Below, piece after piece: positions 1 to 9,050 of a stretch of DNA of 64,000 nt. Made by a program: the position numbers and the translations under genes. Source of the DNA: CAWJPW01 sp963844845 (GTDB lineage Bacteria; Acidobacteriota; Thermoanaerobaculia; Thermoanaerobaculales; Sulfomarinibacteraceae); contig CAWJPW010000003.1 in NCBI GenBank assembly GCA_963844845.1, positions 186,001 through 250,000 on the forward strand. Direction: 5' to 3'. Below the pieces are notes generated by a model, which did not search any database, had not been told where the DNA came from, and worked only from the letters and a program-made list of their open reading frames with translations. Position 1 is the stretch's first letter. Each line of letters starts with the position of its first letter.

Positions 1-186
1 GAGTTCTTCGCGCCCGTGGCCGGTGAGGTCGTGGCCGTGAACGAGCGCCTCGAGGACGAGCCCAACCTGGTCAACGAGGATCCCTACGGCGACGGCTGGC
101 TGCTACGGATCAAGCCTTCCGGGGCCGAGGGTGACCTGCTCTCCCCGGAGCAGTACGAGGAACTACTGGCCGAGGAGAGCGCCTGA
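1..186 (+). CDS. gcvH: Glycine cleavage system H protein, C-terminal part
   Basis: The window opens inside an open frame of 61 residues ending in TGA at 184-186. It reads EFFAPVAGEV, then NEDPYGDGW, and ends in a Glu-rich helix (SPEQYEEL). This is the classic second half of the lipoyl carrier GcvH; the lipoyl-lysine region lies upstream of the window. H protein shuttles the aminomethyl group between the P and T proteins of glycine cleavage. Its stop shares one base with the start of gcvPA (TGATG), so translation is probably coupled. The family call is firm; the gene is cut by the window edge. Confidence 0.9.
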   Translation, partial: EFFAPVAGEVVAVNERLEDEPNLVNEDPYGDGWLLRIKPSGAEGDLLSPEQYEELLAEESA

Positions 187-1541
187 TGCATCCGTGGATC
201 GGAGCCGGCCCCGAGGATCGCCGGCGTCTGCGGGACGAGCTGGGGCTCGCCTCCGAGGAGGATCTCTTCGCATCCGTGCCCGCCGGGGTGAAGGTGGACC
301 GGCTCGACCTCTCCGACGGTCGTGACGAGAGCGCGGTGCTGGCGGGCATGGCCGAGCTGGCCGGGGCCAACGTGACCCTGGGCAGCCGTCCTTCCTTCCT
401 GGGCGCCGGGGTCTACCGCCACGTGCAGCCCACGGCGGTGGACGGCGTCCTGCAGCGGGCGGAGTTCTTCACCTCGTACACCCCCTACCAGCCCGAAATC
501 TCCCAGGGCACGTTGCAGGTCATCTTCGAGTTTCAGACGCTCATCTGCCAGCTCACCGGGCTCGACGTGGCCAACGCCTCTCTGTACGACGGCGCCACCG
601 CCCTGGTCGAGGCGATCCTCCTGTGCCACCGGGTGCTGCGCGGCAAGCGTGACCGGGTGGTGGTGTCGGAGGCGGTGCATCCAGTGTACCGGCGTGTCCT
701 GGACGCCTACGCCCGCCCCCTGGGCCTCGAGGTGGTAACTGTTCCGCTGGGGCCCGACGGACGCAGCGAGCCGGCGGCCCTGGCCGCGGCGGCTTCCGAC
801 GCCTGCTGCATCGCCGTGCAGTCACCCAACTTCGTCGGAACCGTCGAGGACCTGCCGGCGGTGGCGGAGGCGGCGCACGGTGTCGGCGCGTTGGCCGTGG
901 AGGTGGTGGCCGAGGCGGTCTCCTTCGGCCTGCTGGCCGGCGGCGGCGCCTTCGGCTTCGACGTGGTGTGCGGCGAGGCGCAGGCGTTCGGGGTGCCGCC
1001 CGGCTTCGGCGGCCCCCATCTCGGTTTCTTCGCCTGCCGGCGCGAGCACATGCGGCAGATGCCGGGCCGCCTGGTGGGCGAGACGGTGGACGCCGACGGC
1101 CGCCGTGCGTACTGCCTCACGCTCTCCACCCGGGAGCAGCACATTCGGCGGGCCAAGGCGACCTCCAACATCTGCACCAACCACGGACTGGTGGCGCTGG
1201 CCGCCACAGTGTGGCTCGAGCTGCTCGGCCCCACCGGCCTGACCAAGGTGGCCCGCTCGTGCCTGGCCCGGACCGAGGAGCTCAAGCGCCGGCTCGGTGA
1301 GGCGCAGAGCCCGTGGCGCCTGGCCTACCCCGGTGCGCCGACGTTCAACGAGGTCCTCCTGGTCGGCCCGCACCCGGGCCGGGAGGCCGTGGATCGTCTG
1401 GCCGGAGAGGGTCTCCTTGCCGGCGTTCCATCGTGCCTGTGGGGGGGCGGTTGGCCCGATGGCATCCTCGTGGCGGTGACCGAGCGCAATCCCGCCAGCG
1501 ACCTCGAAGCCCTGGTGGACGCCCTGGGGAGGCTCGCATGA
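186..1541 (+). CDS. gcvPA: Glycine dehydrogenase (decarboxylating) subunit 1
   Basis: This 451-residue protein is the N-terminal-type subunit of the split, two-subunit glycine decarboxylase, a PLP-enzyme of fold type I. The sequence shows family landmarks: FLGAGVYRH, FFTSYTPYQPE, SQGTLQ, and the late stretch REQHIRRAKATSNICTN. Length matches the family (about 440-450). It overlaps gcvH by one base and gcvPB by four (ATGA), so the three form one operon. With GcvPB it decarboxylates glycine and loads the aminomethyl group on lipoyl-H protein. A gcvT gene is not in view and presumably lies upstream. Confidence 0.95.
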   Translation: MHPWIGAGPEDRRRLRDELGLASEEDLFASVPAGVKVDRLDLSDGRDESAVLAGMAELAGANVTLGSRPSFLGAGVYRHVQPTAVDGVLQRAEFFTSYTPYQPEISQGTLQVIFEFQTLICQLTGLDVANASLYDGATALVEAILLCHRVLRGKRDRVVVSEAVHPVYRRVLDAYARPLGLEVVTVPLGPDGRSEPAALAAAASDACCIAVQSPNFVGTVEDLPAVAEAAHGVGALAVEVVAEAVSFGLLAGGGAFGFDVVCGEAQAFGVPPGFGGPHLGFFACRREHMRQMPGRLVGETVDADGRRAYCLTLSTREQHIRRAKATSNICTNHGLVALAATVWLELLGPTGLTKVARSCLARTEELKRRLGEAQSPWRLAYPGAPTFNEVLLVGPHPGREAVDRLAGEGLLAGVPSCLWGGGWPDGILVAVTERNPASDLEALVDALGRLA

Positions 1542-3013
1542 AGCATCGAAGCGTTCGTGACGAGCCGCTCTACTTCGAGCGCAACCCGGGGCGTACGCGG
1601 CGAGCGATCTTCCGGATCCCGGCCCTCGATGTGCCTGATGTCGATCCGGCCGAGGTTCTGCCGGCGGCGCTGCTCCGGGGACCGTCGAAGGTGGCGCCGG
1701 ATCTACCCGAGCCCGAGGTGGTGGTCCACTTCCATCGCCTGAGCCAGCTCAACTACGCCGTCGACGAGGGGCTTTACCCGCTCGGTTCCTGCACCATGAA
1801 GTACAACCCGCGCCTCAACGAGCAGGTAAGCCGCATGGCCGGGTTCGCGGATGTCCATCCCCTCCAGCCCGAGGCGCAGGTGCAGGGGGCGCTGCGCCTC
1901 ATGTGGGAGCTGGGTGAGGTGCTCAAGACCGTCACCGGAATGCCGGGCGTCACCCTGCAGCCGGCGGCGGGCGCCCACGGCGAACTCGCCGGCATGCTGA
2001 TGATCAAGAAGGCGCTTGAGGCGCGCGGCGAAGACCGGCCCATCGTGCTCATCCCGGACTCCGCCCACGGCACCAACCCGGCCTCTGCGGTCTTCGCCGG
2101 CTTCGAAACGAGGGAGATCCCGTCGGCAGAGGACGGCACCGTCGACGTGGCCGCCCTCGACGGCGTGATGGACGACAAGGTGGCTGCGATCATGATCACC
2201 GTGCCCAACACCCTGGGGGTGTTCGAGCACCAGATCGATCGGGTCGCCGAGCTGGTGCACTCCCGCGGCGGCTTCCTCTACTTCGACGGCGCCAACCTCA
2301 ACTCCTTCGTGGGGCGAGCGCTGCCGGGGAAGATGGGCGCCGACGCCCTGCACATCAACCTGCACAAGACCTTCTCCACGCCGCACGGGGGTGGCGGGCC
2401 GGGCGCCGGTCCGGTGACCGTATCAGAAGCCCTCGAGCCGTACCTGCCGGTGCCGCGGGTGCTCCGGGAGAACGACCGGTTTCGTGTTCTCTGGGACGAC
2501 CCCCGTTCCATCGGCGCGCTACGCGGCTTCTACGGCAACTTCCTGGTGCTGGTGCGGGCGCTGACCTACCTCTGGGGGATGGGGGCCGACGGTCTCCGCG
2601 ACATGTCGGCGGTGGCTGTGCTGTATGCCAAGGTGGTGCGCGAGCGTCTACAGGGCGCCTACCACCTCCCCTACACCGCACCGACCATGCACGAGGTGGT
2701 CTTCGACGACACCCTCCAGGCGCGTCACGGCGTGCACAACACCGACATCGCCAAGCGGCTCATGGACTATGGCTTCCATCCGCCGACCATGTCCTTCCCG
2801 CTGGTGGTGCACGGCGCCCTCATGATCGAGCCCACCGAAAGCCACGCGCCGGAAGAGCTGGAAGCCTTCTGTGCCGCCATGCTGGCCATCGCCCGCGAGG
2901 CCGAGGAGAGCCCCGAGATCGTCAAGGAGGCTCCCCACGACACGCCGGTGCGGAGGGTGGATGAGGTCCTCGCGGCACGCCAGCTCAAGGTGCGCTGGGA
3001 GCCGAGCGAGTAG
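1538..3013 (+). CDS. gcvPB: Glycine dehydrogenase (decarboxylating) subunit 2
   Basis: This 491-residue protein is the PLP-binding half of the split P protein. The Schiff-base lysine is K277 in the motif NLHKTFSTPHGGGGPG, and the substrate-loop landmark LGSCTMKYNP is present. The start is the ATG at 1538, within an ATGA overlap with gcvPA and 5 nt after a GGGGAGG ribosome site at 1526-1532; the frame stays open far upstream but that is a shadow of gcvPA. A strong intrinsic terminator follows 21 bp after the stop, so it is the last gene of the glycine-cleavage operon. Confidence 0.95.
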   Translation: MKHRSVRDEPLYFERNPGRTRRAIFRIPALDVPDVDPAEVLPAALLRGPSKVAPDLPEPEVVVHFHRLSQLNYAVDEGLYPLGSCTMKYNPRLNEQVSRMAGFADVHPLQPEAQVQGALRLMWELGEVLKTVTGMPGVTLQPAAGAHGELAGMLMIKKALEARGEDRPIVLIPDSAHGTNPASAVFAGFETREIPSAEDGTVDVAALDGVMDDKVAAIMITVPNTLGVFEHQIDRVAELVHSRGGFLYFDGANLNSFVGRALPGKMGADALHINLHKTFSTPHGGGGPGAGPVTVSEALEPYLPVPRVLRENDRFRVLWDDPRSIGALRGFYGNFLVLVRALTYLWGMGADGLRDMSAVAVLYAKVVRERLQGAYHLPYTAPTMHEVVFDDTLQARHGVHNTDIAKRLMDYGFHPPTMSFPLVVHGALMIEPTESHAPEELEAFCAAMLAIAREAEESPEIVKEAPHDTPVRRVDEVLAARQLKVRWEPSE

Positions 3014-3034
3014 CCATTGCACGACTGAGAACCG

Positions 3035-3062
3035 AGGCCCTGCTCTCCGCGGGGCCTTTTTT
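3035..3062 (+). terminator. Intrinsic terminator of the gcv operon
   Basis: AGGCCC at 3035-3040 pairs with GGGCCT at 3052-3057 around an 11-nt loop and runs straight into six T residues. It sits 21 bp after the gcvPB stop, the expected place for Rho-independent termination. Confidence 0.8.
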
Positions 3063-3402
3063 GTGTTCGAGCTCGTCGATGTGATCGTCTTGCGCCTGAT
3101 TTGTCCATATTCTTCGATATTGATGCGTATTGGTCATCAGAATGCAGTACTTCGACGTGTGATGGAGATCAACGCCACCGGGGCCGGAGATTCTGCCGCG
3201 TCCCGACCTGCGTAGGACTGAGCCCTCGTCGCGACGCACGTCCATGACGAAGGCATAGCTCGCGTCACGATAGTGTCACGAACCGTCACACGAGAGTAAA
3301 ACCTCGTCATTTGTGCTTGACACCCATCGGGCTCACCTCCTAGCCTGCCCGCAGTTCGATTCTGTCCCCCAATTAATTTTTGAATGCCGAGAGGAGGGCC
3401 CC
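3063..3402. other. AT-richer intergenic region upstream of the metalloprotease
   Basis: This 340-bp gap is clearly lower in GC than its surroundings, especially around 3080-3160. I see no convincing gene in it. It holds the presumed promoter of the M4 protease near its end and a purine-rich ribosome site at 3391-3397. The low GC could reflect a regulatory region or an older insertion; nothing in the sequence decides this. Confidence 0.5.
3317..3346 (+). promoter_or_regulatory. Candidate sigma70 promoter of the M4 protease
   Basis: A perfect TTGACA -35 box lies at 3317-3322, followed after 18 bp by TAGCCT at 3341-3346, a weak -10. The -35 is convincing, the -10 is not. It would give a leader of about 50 nt before the GTG start at 3403. 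Confidence 0.4.
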
Positions 3403-6324
3403 GTGGTGCGTAAGCTTTTCGCTTTGGTCTTCGTCGTTTCTCTGGTGGCGGGCATCGGTCTGGCCATGAAGCCGGTCGATCGTGCGCCCGGCGACGGGAT
3501 GGCTGTCTTCCCGAACGTCGAGAGCGTGTCCTACGAGGGTGTGACCCGCATTCCCAGCTGGGTACACGGCGACCTGGGCACCCTGCCGCGCGGCGAGGTC
3601 GCCACCGCGGCGGTGGTCTACATGGAGAAGGTCGCTCCTGTCTTCGACCTCGAGCCCGGCGACGTGCTGCGCCCGGTCGGCGTTCAGAGCGACGACCTTG
3701 GCATGCGTCACATCCGCCTGCTCCAGTACCACGCGGGCCTGCCGGTCGACGGCGGCGACATCTACGTCCACGTCGACTCCACAGGCGCGGTTCAGACCCT
3801 GAACGGGCACCTCGGCGCCGGGATCACCCGGCCGCCGGTTCCCGAGATCGAGGGCGCTGAAGCGGTGGCGTTCTTCGTCCAGCGTCTCCAGGCGCAGGGC
3901 CTCGACGTCCTCACCAGCCCCTCGCTGGTGTACTACACGCGCGCCGGCGAGCCCGCCTTCCTGGCATGGCGGTTCAAGGCCGAGTGGGCCGATCGGGCCG
4001 GTATCTACCGCGAGCGCATCTATGTCGACGCCGACGACGGCACCGTGCTCGACCGCCAGAGCCTCATCTGGTCGGCTCTCAACCGCCGGGTCTACACCGC
4101 CAACTACGGCACCTCGCTGCCCGGCAGCCTGATGTTCTCCGAGGGCGGCTCGTCCTCCGACGCGACTGCGATGGCTGCGTACAACAACGCCGGCAACACG
4201 TACAACTACTACAAGACCAAGTACAACCGCGACTCCTACGACAACTCAGGCGCGATGCTGATCTCGACGGTGCACTACTCGTCGAGCTACAACAACGCCT
4301 TCTGGGACGGCAGCCAGATGGTCTACGGCGACGGCGACGGTTCGACCTTCTCGCCCTTTGCCGGGGCCTTCGACGTGGTGGCCCACGAGCTCACCCACGC
4401 GGTCACCGAGCGCACCGCCAACCTCAACTACTCGTACGAGTCCGGTGCCCTCAACGAGGCCATGTCCGACATCATGGCGGCCTCGGCCGAGGCCTGGGTG
4501 GACGGTGGCGTCAACTCCAACACCTGGAAGATCGGTGAGGACTGCTACACGCCGAGCACCTCGGGTGACGCGCTGCGCTACATGAACAACCCCACCGCTG
4601 ACGGGCAGTCCTACGACTACTACCCCGAGCGCTACACCGGCAGCCAGGACAACGGTGGTGTGCACCTCAACTCGGGCATCGCCAACCTCGCCTACTACCT
4701 GCTGTCGCAGGGCGGCACCCACCCACGCAACAAGACGACGGTGAACGTCCCGGCGGTTGGCATCAACAAGGCGGAGCAGATCTTCTACCGCGCTCTGGCC
4801 AACTACATGACCTCCACCACCGACTTCGAGGGCGCTCGCAACGCCACCGCGCAGGCGGCCACCGACCTGTACGGGACCACCGAGACGAACGCGGTGCAGG
4901 CGACCTGGGACGCTGTGGGTGTACCGGGCGGCGGCGGTAGCGGTGGCGGTACCGTCACCGACCTCTCCAACGGCGTGGCGGTGACCAACCTGTCGGGTTC
5001 CACCGGCAGCTGGGCCTACTACAAGATCGCCGTGCCCTCCGGGCAGGACTCGCTGGTGATCGCGATCTCCGGCGGTTCGGGTGACTGCGACCTCTACGTG
5101 AAGCGCGGCTCGCAGCCCTCCAGCTCGTCCTACGACTACCGCCCCTACCTCAACGGCAACAACGAGACCGTCACGGTGACCAGCCCGGCGGCGGGCGACT
5201 GGTACGTCGGCCTCAATGCCTACTCGAGCTACTCGGGGCTCACCCTGACGGCGACCTACACGGGCGGCAGCGAGCCGCCGCCGGATCCGGGCGACGGCGT
5301 CATCGTTCTCGACAATGGCGTCGCGGTAACCAACCTCTCCGGCGCCAAGGGCGCGGACGCGTTCTACAAGATCGCGGTACCCGCCAGCCAGACCTCCCTG
5401 GAGATCAAGATCTGGGGCGGCAGCGGCGACTGTGACCTCTATGTGAAGCGCGGCTCGCAGCCCACCACCAGCTCCTACGACTACCGGCCGTACCTGTCGG
5501 GCAACAACGAGACCGTCACGGTGACCAATCCGACCTCGGGCGACTGGTACATCATGCTGCACGGCTACGCCGCCTACTCCGGCATGTCGCTGCAGGCCAC
5601 CTATGTTGGCAACAGTGAGCCGCCGCCGGACCCGGGCGACGGCGTCACCGAGCTCTCCAACGGGGTGCCGGTAACCAACCTCTCGGGCGCGCAGGGCTCC
5701 GACACCTTCTACAAGATCGTCGTCCCGGCCAGCCAGAGCACCCTGGAGATCAAGACCTACAGCGGCTCGGGTGACTGCGACCTCTACGTGCGCTTCGGCG
5801 CACAGCCCACCACCTCGACCTACGACTACCGGCCGTACCTGTCGGGTAACAACGAGACCGTGACGGTCTCGAACCCGCAGGCGGGGACCTGGTACATCAT
5901 GCTGCACGGCTACGCCTCTTTCTCGGGGATGAGCCTGCAGGGCGCCTACAGCGGCGGGGGTGGCGGCTCCACCTCGATGAACGAGTCGGAGTCCAACAAC
6001 ACCACGTCGTCGGCCGACGTCATTGCCAGCTCGCCGATGAACGTGACCGGCTACATCGGCTCCAGCTCCGACGTCGACTACTTCAAGGTGAGCCTGGCCG
6101 CCGGTCACACGCTCACTCTGGACATGGCGGTGCCGTCGGGCAAGGACTACGACGTCAAGTTCTACAACGCCTCGGGCTCCACCCTGGCCACCGGCCAGAA
6201 CGGCACCGGCCAGTCCGAGCACGTCACCTACACGGCCTCGTCCTCGATGACGGTGTACGTCAAGGTCTATCCCTACTCGGGATCGTCCACGACGACGCCG
6301 TACACCCTGGACGTGACCTTCTAG
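3403..6324 (+). CDS. Secreted thermolysin-like (M4) metalloprotease with four PPC domains
   Basis: This protein of about 973 residues is a secreted zinc endopeptidase. An N-terminal signal (VVRKLF then a hydrophobic run to GIGLA) is followed by a fungalysin/thermolysin propeptide of about 190 residues, then the catalytic domain. Zinc and catalytic residues are all present: HELTH at 328-332, E352 twenty residues later in GALNEAMSD, and H421 in GGVHLNSG as the thermolysin His231 equivalent. The C-terminal third holds three near-identical bacterial pre-peptidase C-terminal (PPC) domains joined by PPPDPGDG linkers, then a divergent fourth starting MNESESNN. PPC domains usually assist secretion or substrate binding and are often cleaved off. 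Start: GTG at 3403 or 3406, both after AGGAGG at 3392-3397. It has its own promoter and terminator. Confidence 0.93.
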   Translation: MVRKLFALVFVVSLVAGIGLAMKPVDRAPGDGMAVFPNVESVSYEGVTRIPSWVHGDLGTLPRGEVATAAVVYMEKVAPVFDLEPGDVLRPVGVQSDDLGMRHIRLLQYHAGLPVDGGDIYVHVDSTGAVQTLNGHLGAGITRPPVPEIEGAEAVAFFVQRLQAQGLDVLTSPSLVYYTRAGEPAFLAWRFKAEWADRAGIYRERIYVDADDGTVLDRQSLIWSALNRRVYTANYGTSLPGSLMFSEGGSSSDATAMAAYNNAGNTYNYYKTKYNRDSYDNSGAMLISTVHYSSSYNNAFWDGSQMVYGDGDGSTFSPFAGAFDVVAHELTHAVTERTANLNYSYESGALNEAMSDIMAASAEAWVDGGVNSNTWKIGEDCYTPSTSGDALRYMNNPTADGQSYDYYPERYTGSQDNGGVHLNSGIANLAYYLLSQGGTHPRNKTTVNVPAVGINKAEQIFYRALANYMTSTTDFEGARNATAQAATDLYGTTETNAVQATWDAVGVPGGGGSGGGTVTDLSNGVAVTNLSGSTGSWAYYKIAVPSGQDSLVIAISGGSGDCDLYVKRGSQPSSSSYDYRPYLNGNNETVTVTSPAAGDWYVGLNAYSSYSGLTLTATYTGGSEPPPDPGDGVIVLDNGVAVTNLSGAKGADAFYKIAVPASQTSLEIKIWGGSGDCDLYVKRGSQPTTSSYDYRPYLSGNNETVTVTNPTSGDWYIMLHGYAAYSGMSLQATYVGNSEPPPDPGDGVTELSNGVPVTNLSGAQGSDTFYKIVVPASQSTLEIKTYSGSGDCDLYVRFGAQPTTSTYDYRPYLSGNNETVTVSNPQAGTWYIMLHGYASFSGMSLQGAYSGGGGGSTSMNESESNNTTSSADVIASSPMNVTGYIGSSSDVDYFKVSLAAGHTLTLDMAVPSGKDYDVKFYNASGSTLATGQNGTGQSEHVTYTASSSMTVYVKVYPYSGSSTTTPYTLDVTF

Positions 6325-6347
6325 GCTTCGTCGAGGGCGTCTTTTGG

Positions 6348-6382
6348 GAACCCCGCCGCACTTGCGGCGGGGTTCTTCTTCT
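6348..6382 (+). terminator. Strong intrinsic terminator after the M4 protease
   Basis: A perfect 12-bp stem, GAACCCCGCCGC at 6348-6359 with GCGGCGGGGTTC at 6364-6375, closes a 4-nt loop and is followed by TTCTTCT. It separates the protease from the next gene, which has its own promoter. Confidence 0.9.
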
Positions 6383-6389
6383 GCGTCGG

Positions 6390-6395
6390 TAGAAT
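6390..6395 (+). promoter_or_regulatory. -10 box placed for a leaderless transcript
   Basis: TAGAAT lies exactly 6 nt before the GTG start at 6402, right after a terminator. No ribosome-binding site fits in between and no clear -35 is seen. The spacing predicts transcription starting at or next to the start codon. Confidence 0.55.
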
Positions 6396-6401
6396 GGGCT
6401 C

Positions 6402-9050
6402 GTGAAGGTCATCACGACCCATCTGGCGGCGGACTTCGACGCCTTCGCGGCGGCGGTGTGCGCGCCGCGCCTGTACCCCGACCACCGGGTGCTCTTCCCC
6501 GGCTCGCAGGAGCTCGCGGTGCGGCGCTTCCTGGCCGGCACCAACTGGCCGTTCCCGGAGGTCCGTCTGCGCGAAGCACGCCGCGTCACCTGGGAGCACG
6601 CGGTGGTGGTGGACACCCGCAACCCGCGCCGGCTCGGGGAGGCATGGGAGCTCATCCAGCGCGACGGGTGCCCGGTCACCCTCATCGACCACCATGCCAC
6701 CGAGCCCGAGCAGCTGGGGGCCCGCGAGATCATCTCCCGGCGGGTGGGAGCGACCTGCACCATCCTGGCGACGCTCATGGACGATCGGGACCTGCCTCCC
6801 TCCCCGGCGGAAGCGTCCCTGATGCTCATGGGCATCTACGAGGACACCGGCGGTCTCTCCTACCGCGAGACCACCCCCGAGGACCTCCGCAGGGCGGCGT
6901 GGCTGATGGACCGGGGCGGCTCGCTGGAGCTGGTCCGGCGCTGGGTGCTCAAGGGTCTGGAGCCGGAGCAGCTCGACCTCCTCAACCGGCTGGTGGACGC
7001 CACCGAGGAGGTCACCGTGCACGGGGTGCCGGTGTCATTGGCAATGGTGGAGGTCGATCGCTACCACGAGGAGGCGGCGTACGTGGTGCACCGCTGGATG
7101 GAGACCTTCGACATCCCGGTGGGAGTTGTCCTCCTGATCCAGCCGCCCCACGTCAACCTGATCCTGCGTTCCCGGCTGCCGGGCCTGCACGCCGGGCGGG
7201 TGGCTCAACACTTCGGCGGCGGCGGGCATGCTCCGGCCGCCTCGGCACGGGTCTCCGGCCGCATGCCGGTGGAGCTGCGCGAAGAGCTGCTGGTGGTGCT
7301 CGAGCGCGAGCTGCCGCCCGCCGCCACCGCCGCCGACGTCGCCGTGCGGCGCATCTTCACCATCGACAGCGGCACCTCCGCTGCCAGGGTCAAGGAGCGC
7401 ATGAACGAGCTGCGGGTCAACGCCCTGCCCGCCCGGGATGCCGCCAGCGGGGCGCTGGTGGGGCTGCTGACCCGTCAGGTCCTCGACCGCGCCCTCGCCC
7501 TCGGACTCGGCGACCGCCCAGCCGAGGCGGTGATGCTGCCCGGCGTCCCCACAGTCGACAGTGGGACCCCACTGGACGAGCTCCGCGACCTCTTCCTCGA
7601 GCGCTCCCTCCGCTTCGTGGTGGTGGAGGAGGACGGTCACCCCATGGGGATCGTCACCCGCATGGAGCTCTTCCGCCGCATCTTCGAGCGGCAGTCCAGC
7701 GCAGGCGAGGGTCTCGACAACCGCATGCGGGGCGCTCGCCAGGTGACCCATCCGGTGACACGGATGCTCCGTGAGGTTGCGCCGCGCTGGGTCCAGGACC
7801 TCATCGGGGTCGCCCGCCGAGCGGCCGACGCCCAGGAGGTGGATGTCTACCTGGTGGGCGGGCTGGTGCGCGACCTGCTTCTGACGCGAATCAACGAGGA
7901 CGTGGACCTCGTCGTGGAGGGCGACGGGATTGCCTTTGCCGAGCGGCTGGCCGCCGCGGCGGGAGGTACCAGCCATCCACACGTCCCGTTCCTCACCGCC
8001 ATCGTGACGCTTCCGGATGGCCACAGGGTGGACGTCGCCTCGGCTCGGACCGAGTTCTACCGTACGCCCGCCGCCCTCCCCGAGGTGGAGACATCGCTCA
8101 TCCGCCAGGATCTCTACCGTCGCGACTTCACGGTCAACGCCCTTGCCGTGGCCATCTCGGGCACCCGCCACGGCCAGCTGGTGGACTTCTTCGGGGGCCA
8201 GAAAGACCTGCAGCGCGGCGAGATCCGCGTGCTCCACTCGCTCTCCTTCATCGATGATCCCACCCGCGCCATCCGCGCCGTGCGCTACGCTCGCCGCCTC
8301 GGATTCGCCATCGCTCCCGACACCCGTCACCTCATCGCGACCGCGGTGGGGGAGGGCGTGTTCGCCCGGCTCTCCGGCCAGCGTCTGCGCCGCGAGCTGG
8401 AGCAGATGCTGGCCGAGCCGCACCCCGCGCCGTCCCTGAGCATGCTGGCGGACCTCGAGCTCCTCGCGGCGATCACGCCGGGGCTTACGTGGTGCGCCGC
8501 AGCTGCCGGCCTCCTGCTCGAGGTGGAGGGGCAGCTGAACTGGTACGTGGTTGAGGAGCTGGGACCGCCGGTGGACGCACTGGTCCTCTTCCTGGGCGCG
8601 CTCACGCTGTGTGCAGATGACGGGGTCGCCGCCGCCCTTGCCGACCGCCTGGCGTTGGCCGGAGCGCGGCGCGAGCTCCTGGCGGGCCTGCCCGCGGTGG
8701 TGGCGGAGCTGCTGCGAACGGCTCAGGAGGAGACCGCGCGCAGCGCCGTGGTCCGCACCGTGGAACGTCACTCCGCCGAGGCGGCTCTCGTGGCCATGGC
8801 CCGCGCCGACCTCGCGGTGCGCCGCCGCCTCGCCGACGCCATGACGGCGTCGGTACGGGTCAAACCGCCGGTGGCCGGAAGGGACCTGCTGGCGGCGGGA
8901 GTCCCGCCCGGCCCCCACGTGGGCGTCGCTCTCAGGAAGACCCGCGACGCCCTGGTGGACGGCGAGGTGACGCCCGCCGAAGCCCGCGAGTTCGCCGCCA
9001 ATGCCGCCCGTGAGGAGATGGCCGCCGGACAGGGAGGCGCCCCGTGCTGA
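6402..9050 (+). CDS. DHH/DHHA1 - CBS pair - tRNA nucleotidyltransferase (poly(A) polymerase-type) fusion
   Basis: This 882-residue protein joins three modules. Residues 1-310 form a DHH phosphoesterase: HLAADFDAF near the start, D96-H97-H98, and the DHHA1 signature GGGGH at 272-276. Residues about 315-435 are two CBS domains, adenosine-nucleotide sensors. Residues about 470-870 are a class II poly(A) polymerase/CCA-adding enzyme: GGLVRD at 486-491 and the catalytic aspartates D500 and D502 in EDVDLVVEGD, followed by RRDFTVNAL and the DDPTRAIRAVRYARR segment. It probably adds CCA, or only A, to tRNA 3' ends, with the N-terminal part possibly degrading nanoRNA or proofreading. The same fusion is known in several phyla, often beside separate CC-adding enzymes. 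Confidence 0.88.
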   Translation: MKVITTHLAADFDAFAAAVCAPRLYPDHRVLFPGSQELAVRRFLAGTNWPFPEVRLREARRVTWEHAVVVDTRNPRRLGEAWELIQRDGCPVTLIDHHATEPEQLGAREIISRRVGATCTILATLMDDRDLPPSPAEASLMLMGIYEDTGGLSYRETTPEDLRRAAWLMDRGGSLELVRRWVLKGLEPEQLDLLNRLVDATEEVTVHGVPVSLAMVEVDRYHEEAAYVVHRWMETFDIPVGVVLLIQPPHVNLILRSRLPGLHAGRVAQHFGGGGHAPAASARVSGRMPVELREELLVVLERELPPAATAADVAVRRIFTIDSGTSAARVKERMNELRVNALPARDAASGALVGLLTRQVLDRALALGLGDRPAEAVMLPGVPTVDSGTPLDELRDLFLERSLRFVVVEEDGHPMGIVTRMELFRRIFERQSSAGEGLDNRMRGARQVTHPVTRMLREVAPRWVQDLIGVARRAADAQEVDVYLVGGLVRDLLLTRINEDVDLVVEGDGIAFAERLAAAAGGTSHPHVPFLTAIVTLPDGHRVDVASARTEFYRTPAALPEVETSLIRQDLYRRDFTVNALAVAISGTRHGQLVDFFGGQKDLQRGEIRVLHSLSFIDDPTRAIRAVRYARRLGFAIAPDTRHLIATAVGEGVFARLSGQRLRRELEQMLAEPHPAPSLSMLADLELLAAITPGLTWCAAAAGLLLEVEGQLNWYVVEELGPPVDALVLFLGALTLCADDGVAAALADRLALAGARRELLAGLPAVVAELLRTAQEETARSAVVRTVERHSAEAALVAMARADLAVRRRLADAMTASVRVKPPVAGRDLLAAGVPPGPHVGVALRKTRDALVDGEVTPAEAREFAANAAREEMAAGQGGAPC

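Noticed and set aside
3313..3402. Extended N-terminus of the metalloprotease from GTG 3313
   Set aside because: It would place 30 non-conserved residues before the signal peptide and overlaps the presumed promoter; the AGGAGG site fits the later GTG.
4246..6222. Long reverse-strand open frame opposite the metalloprotease
   Set aside because: It mirrors the codon bias of a GC-rich gene on the other strand and has no recognisable domain; the forward frame has a full catalytic site.
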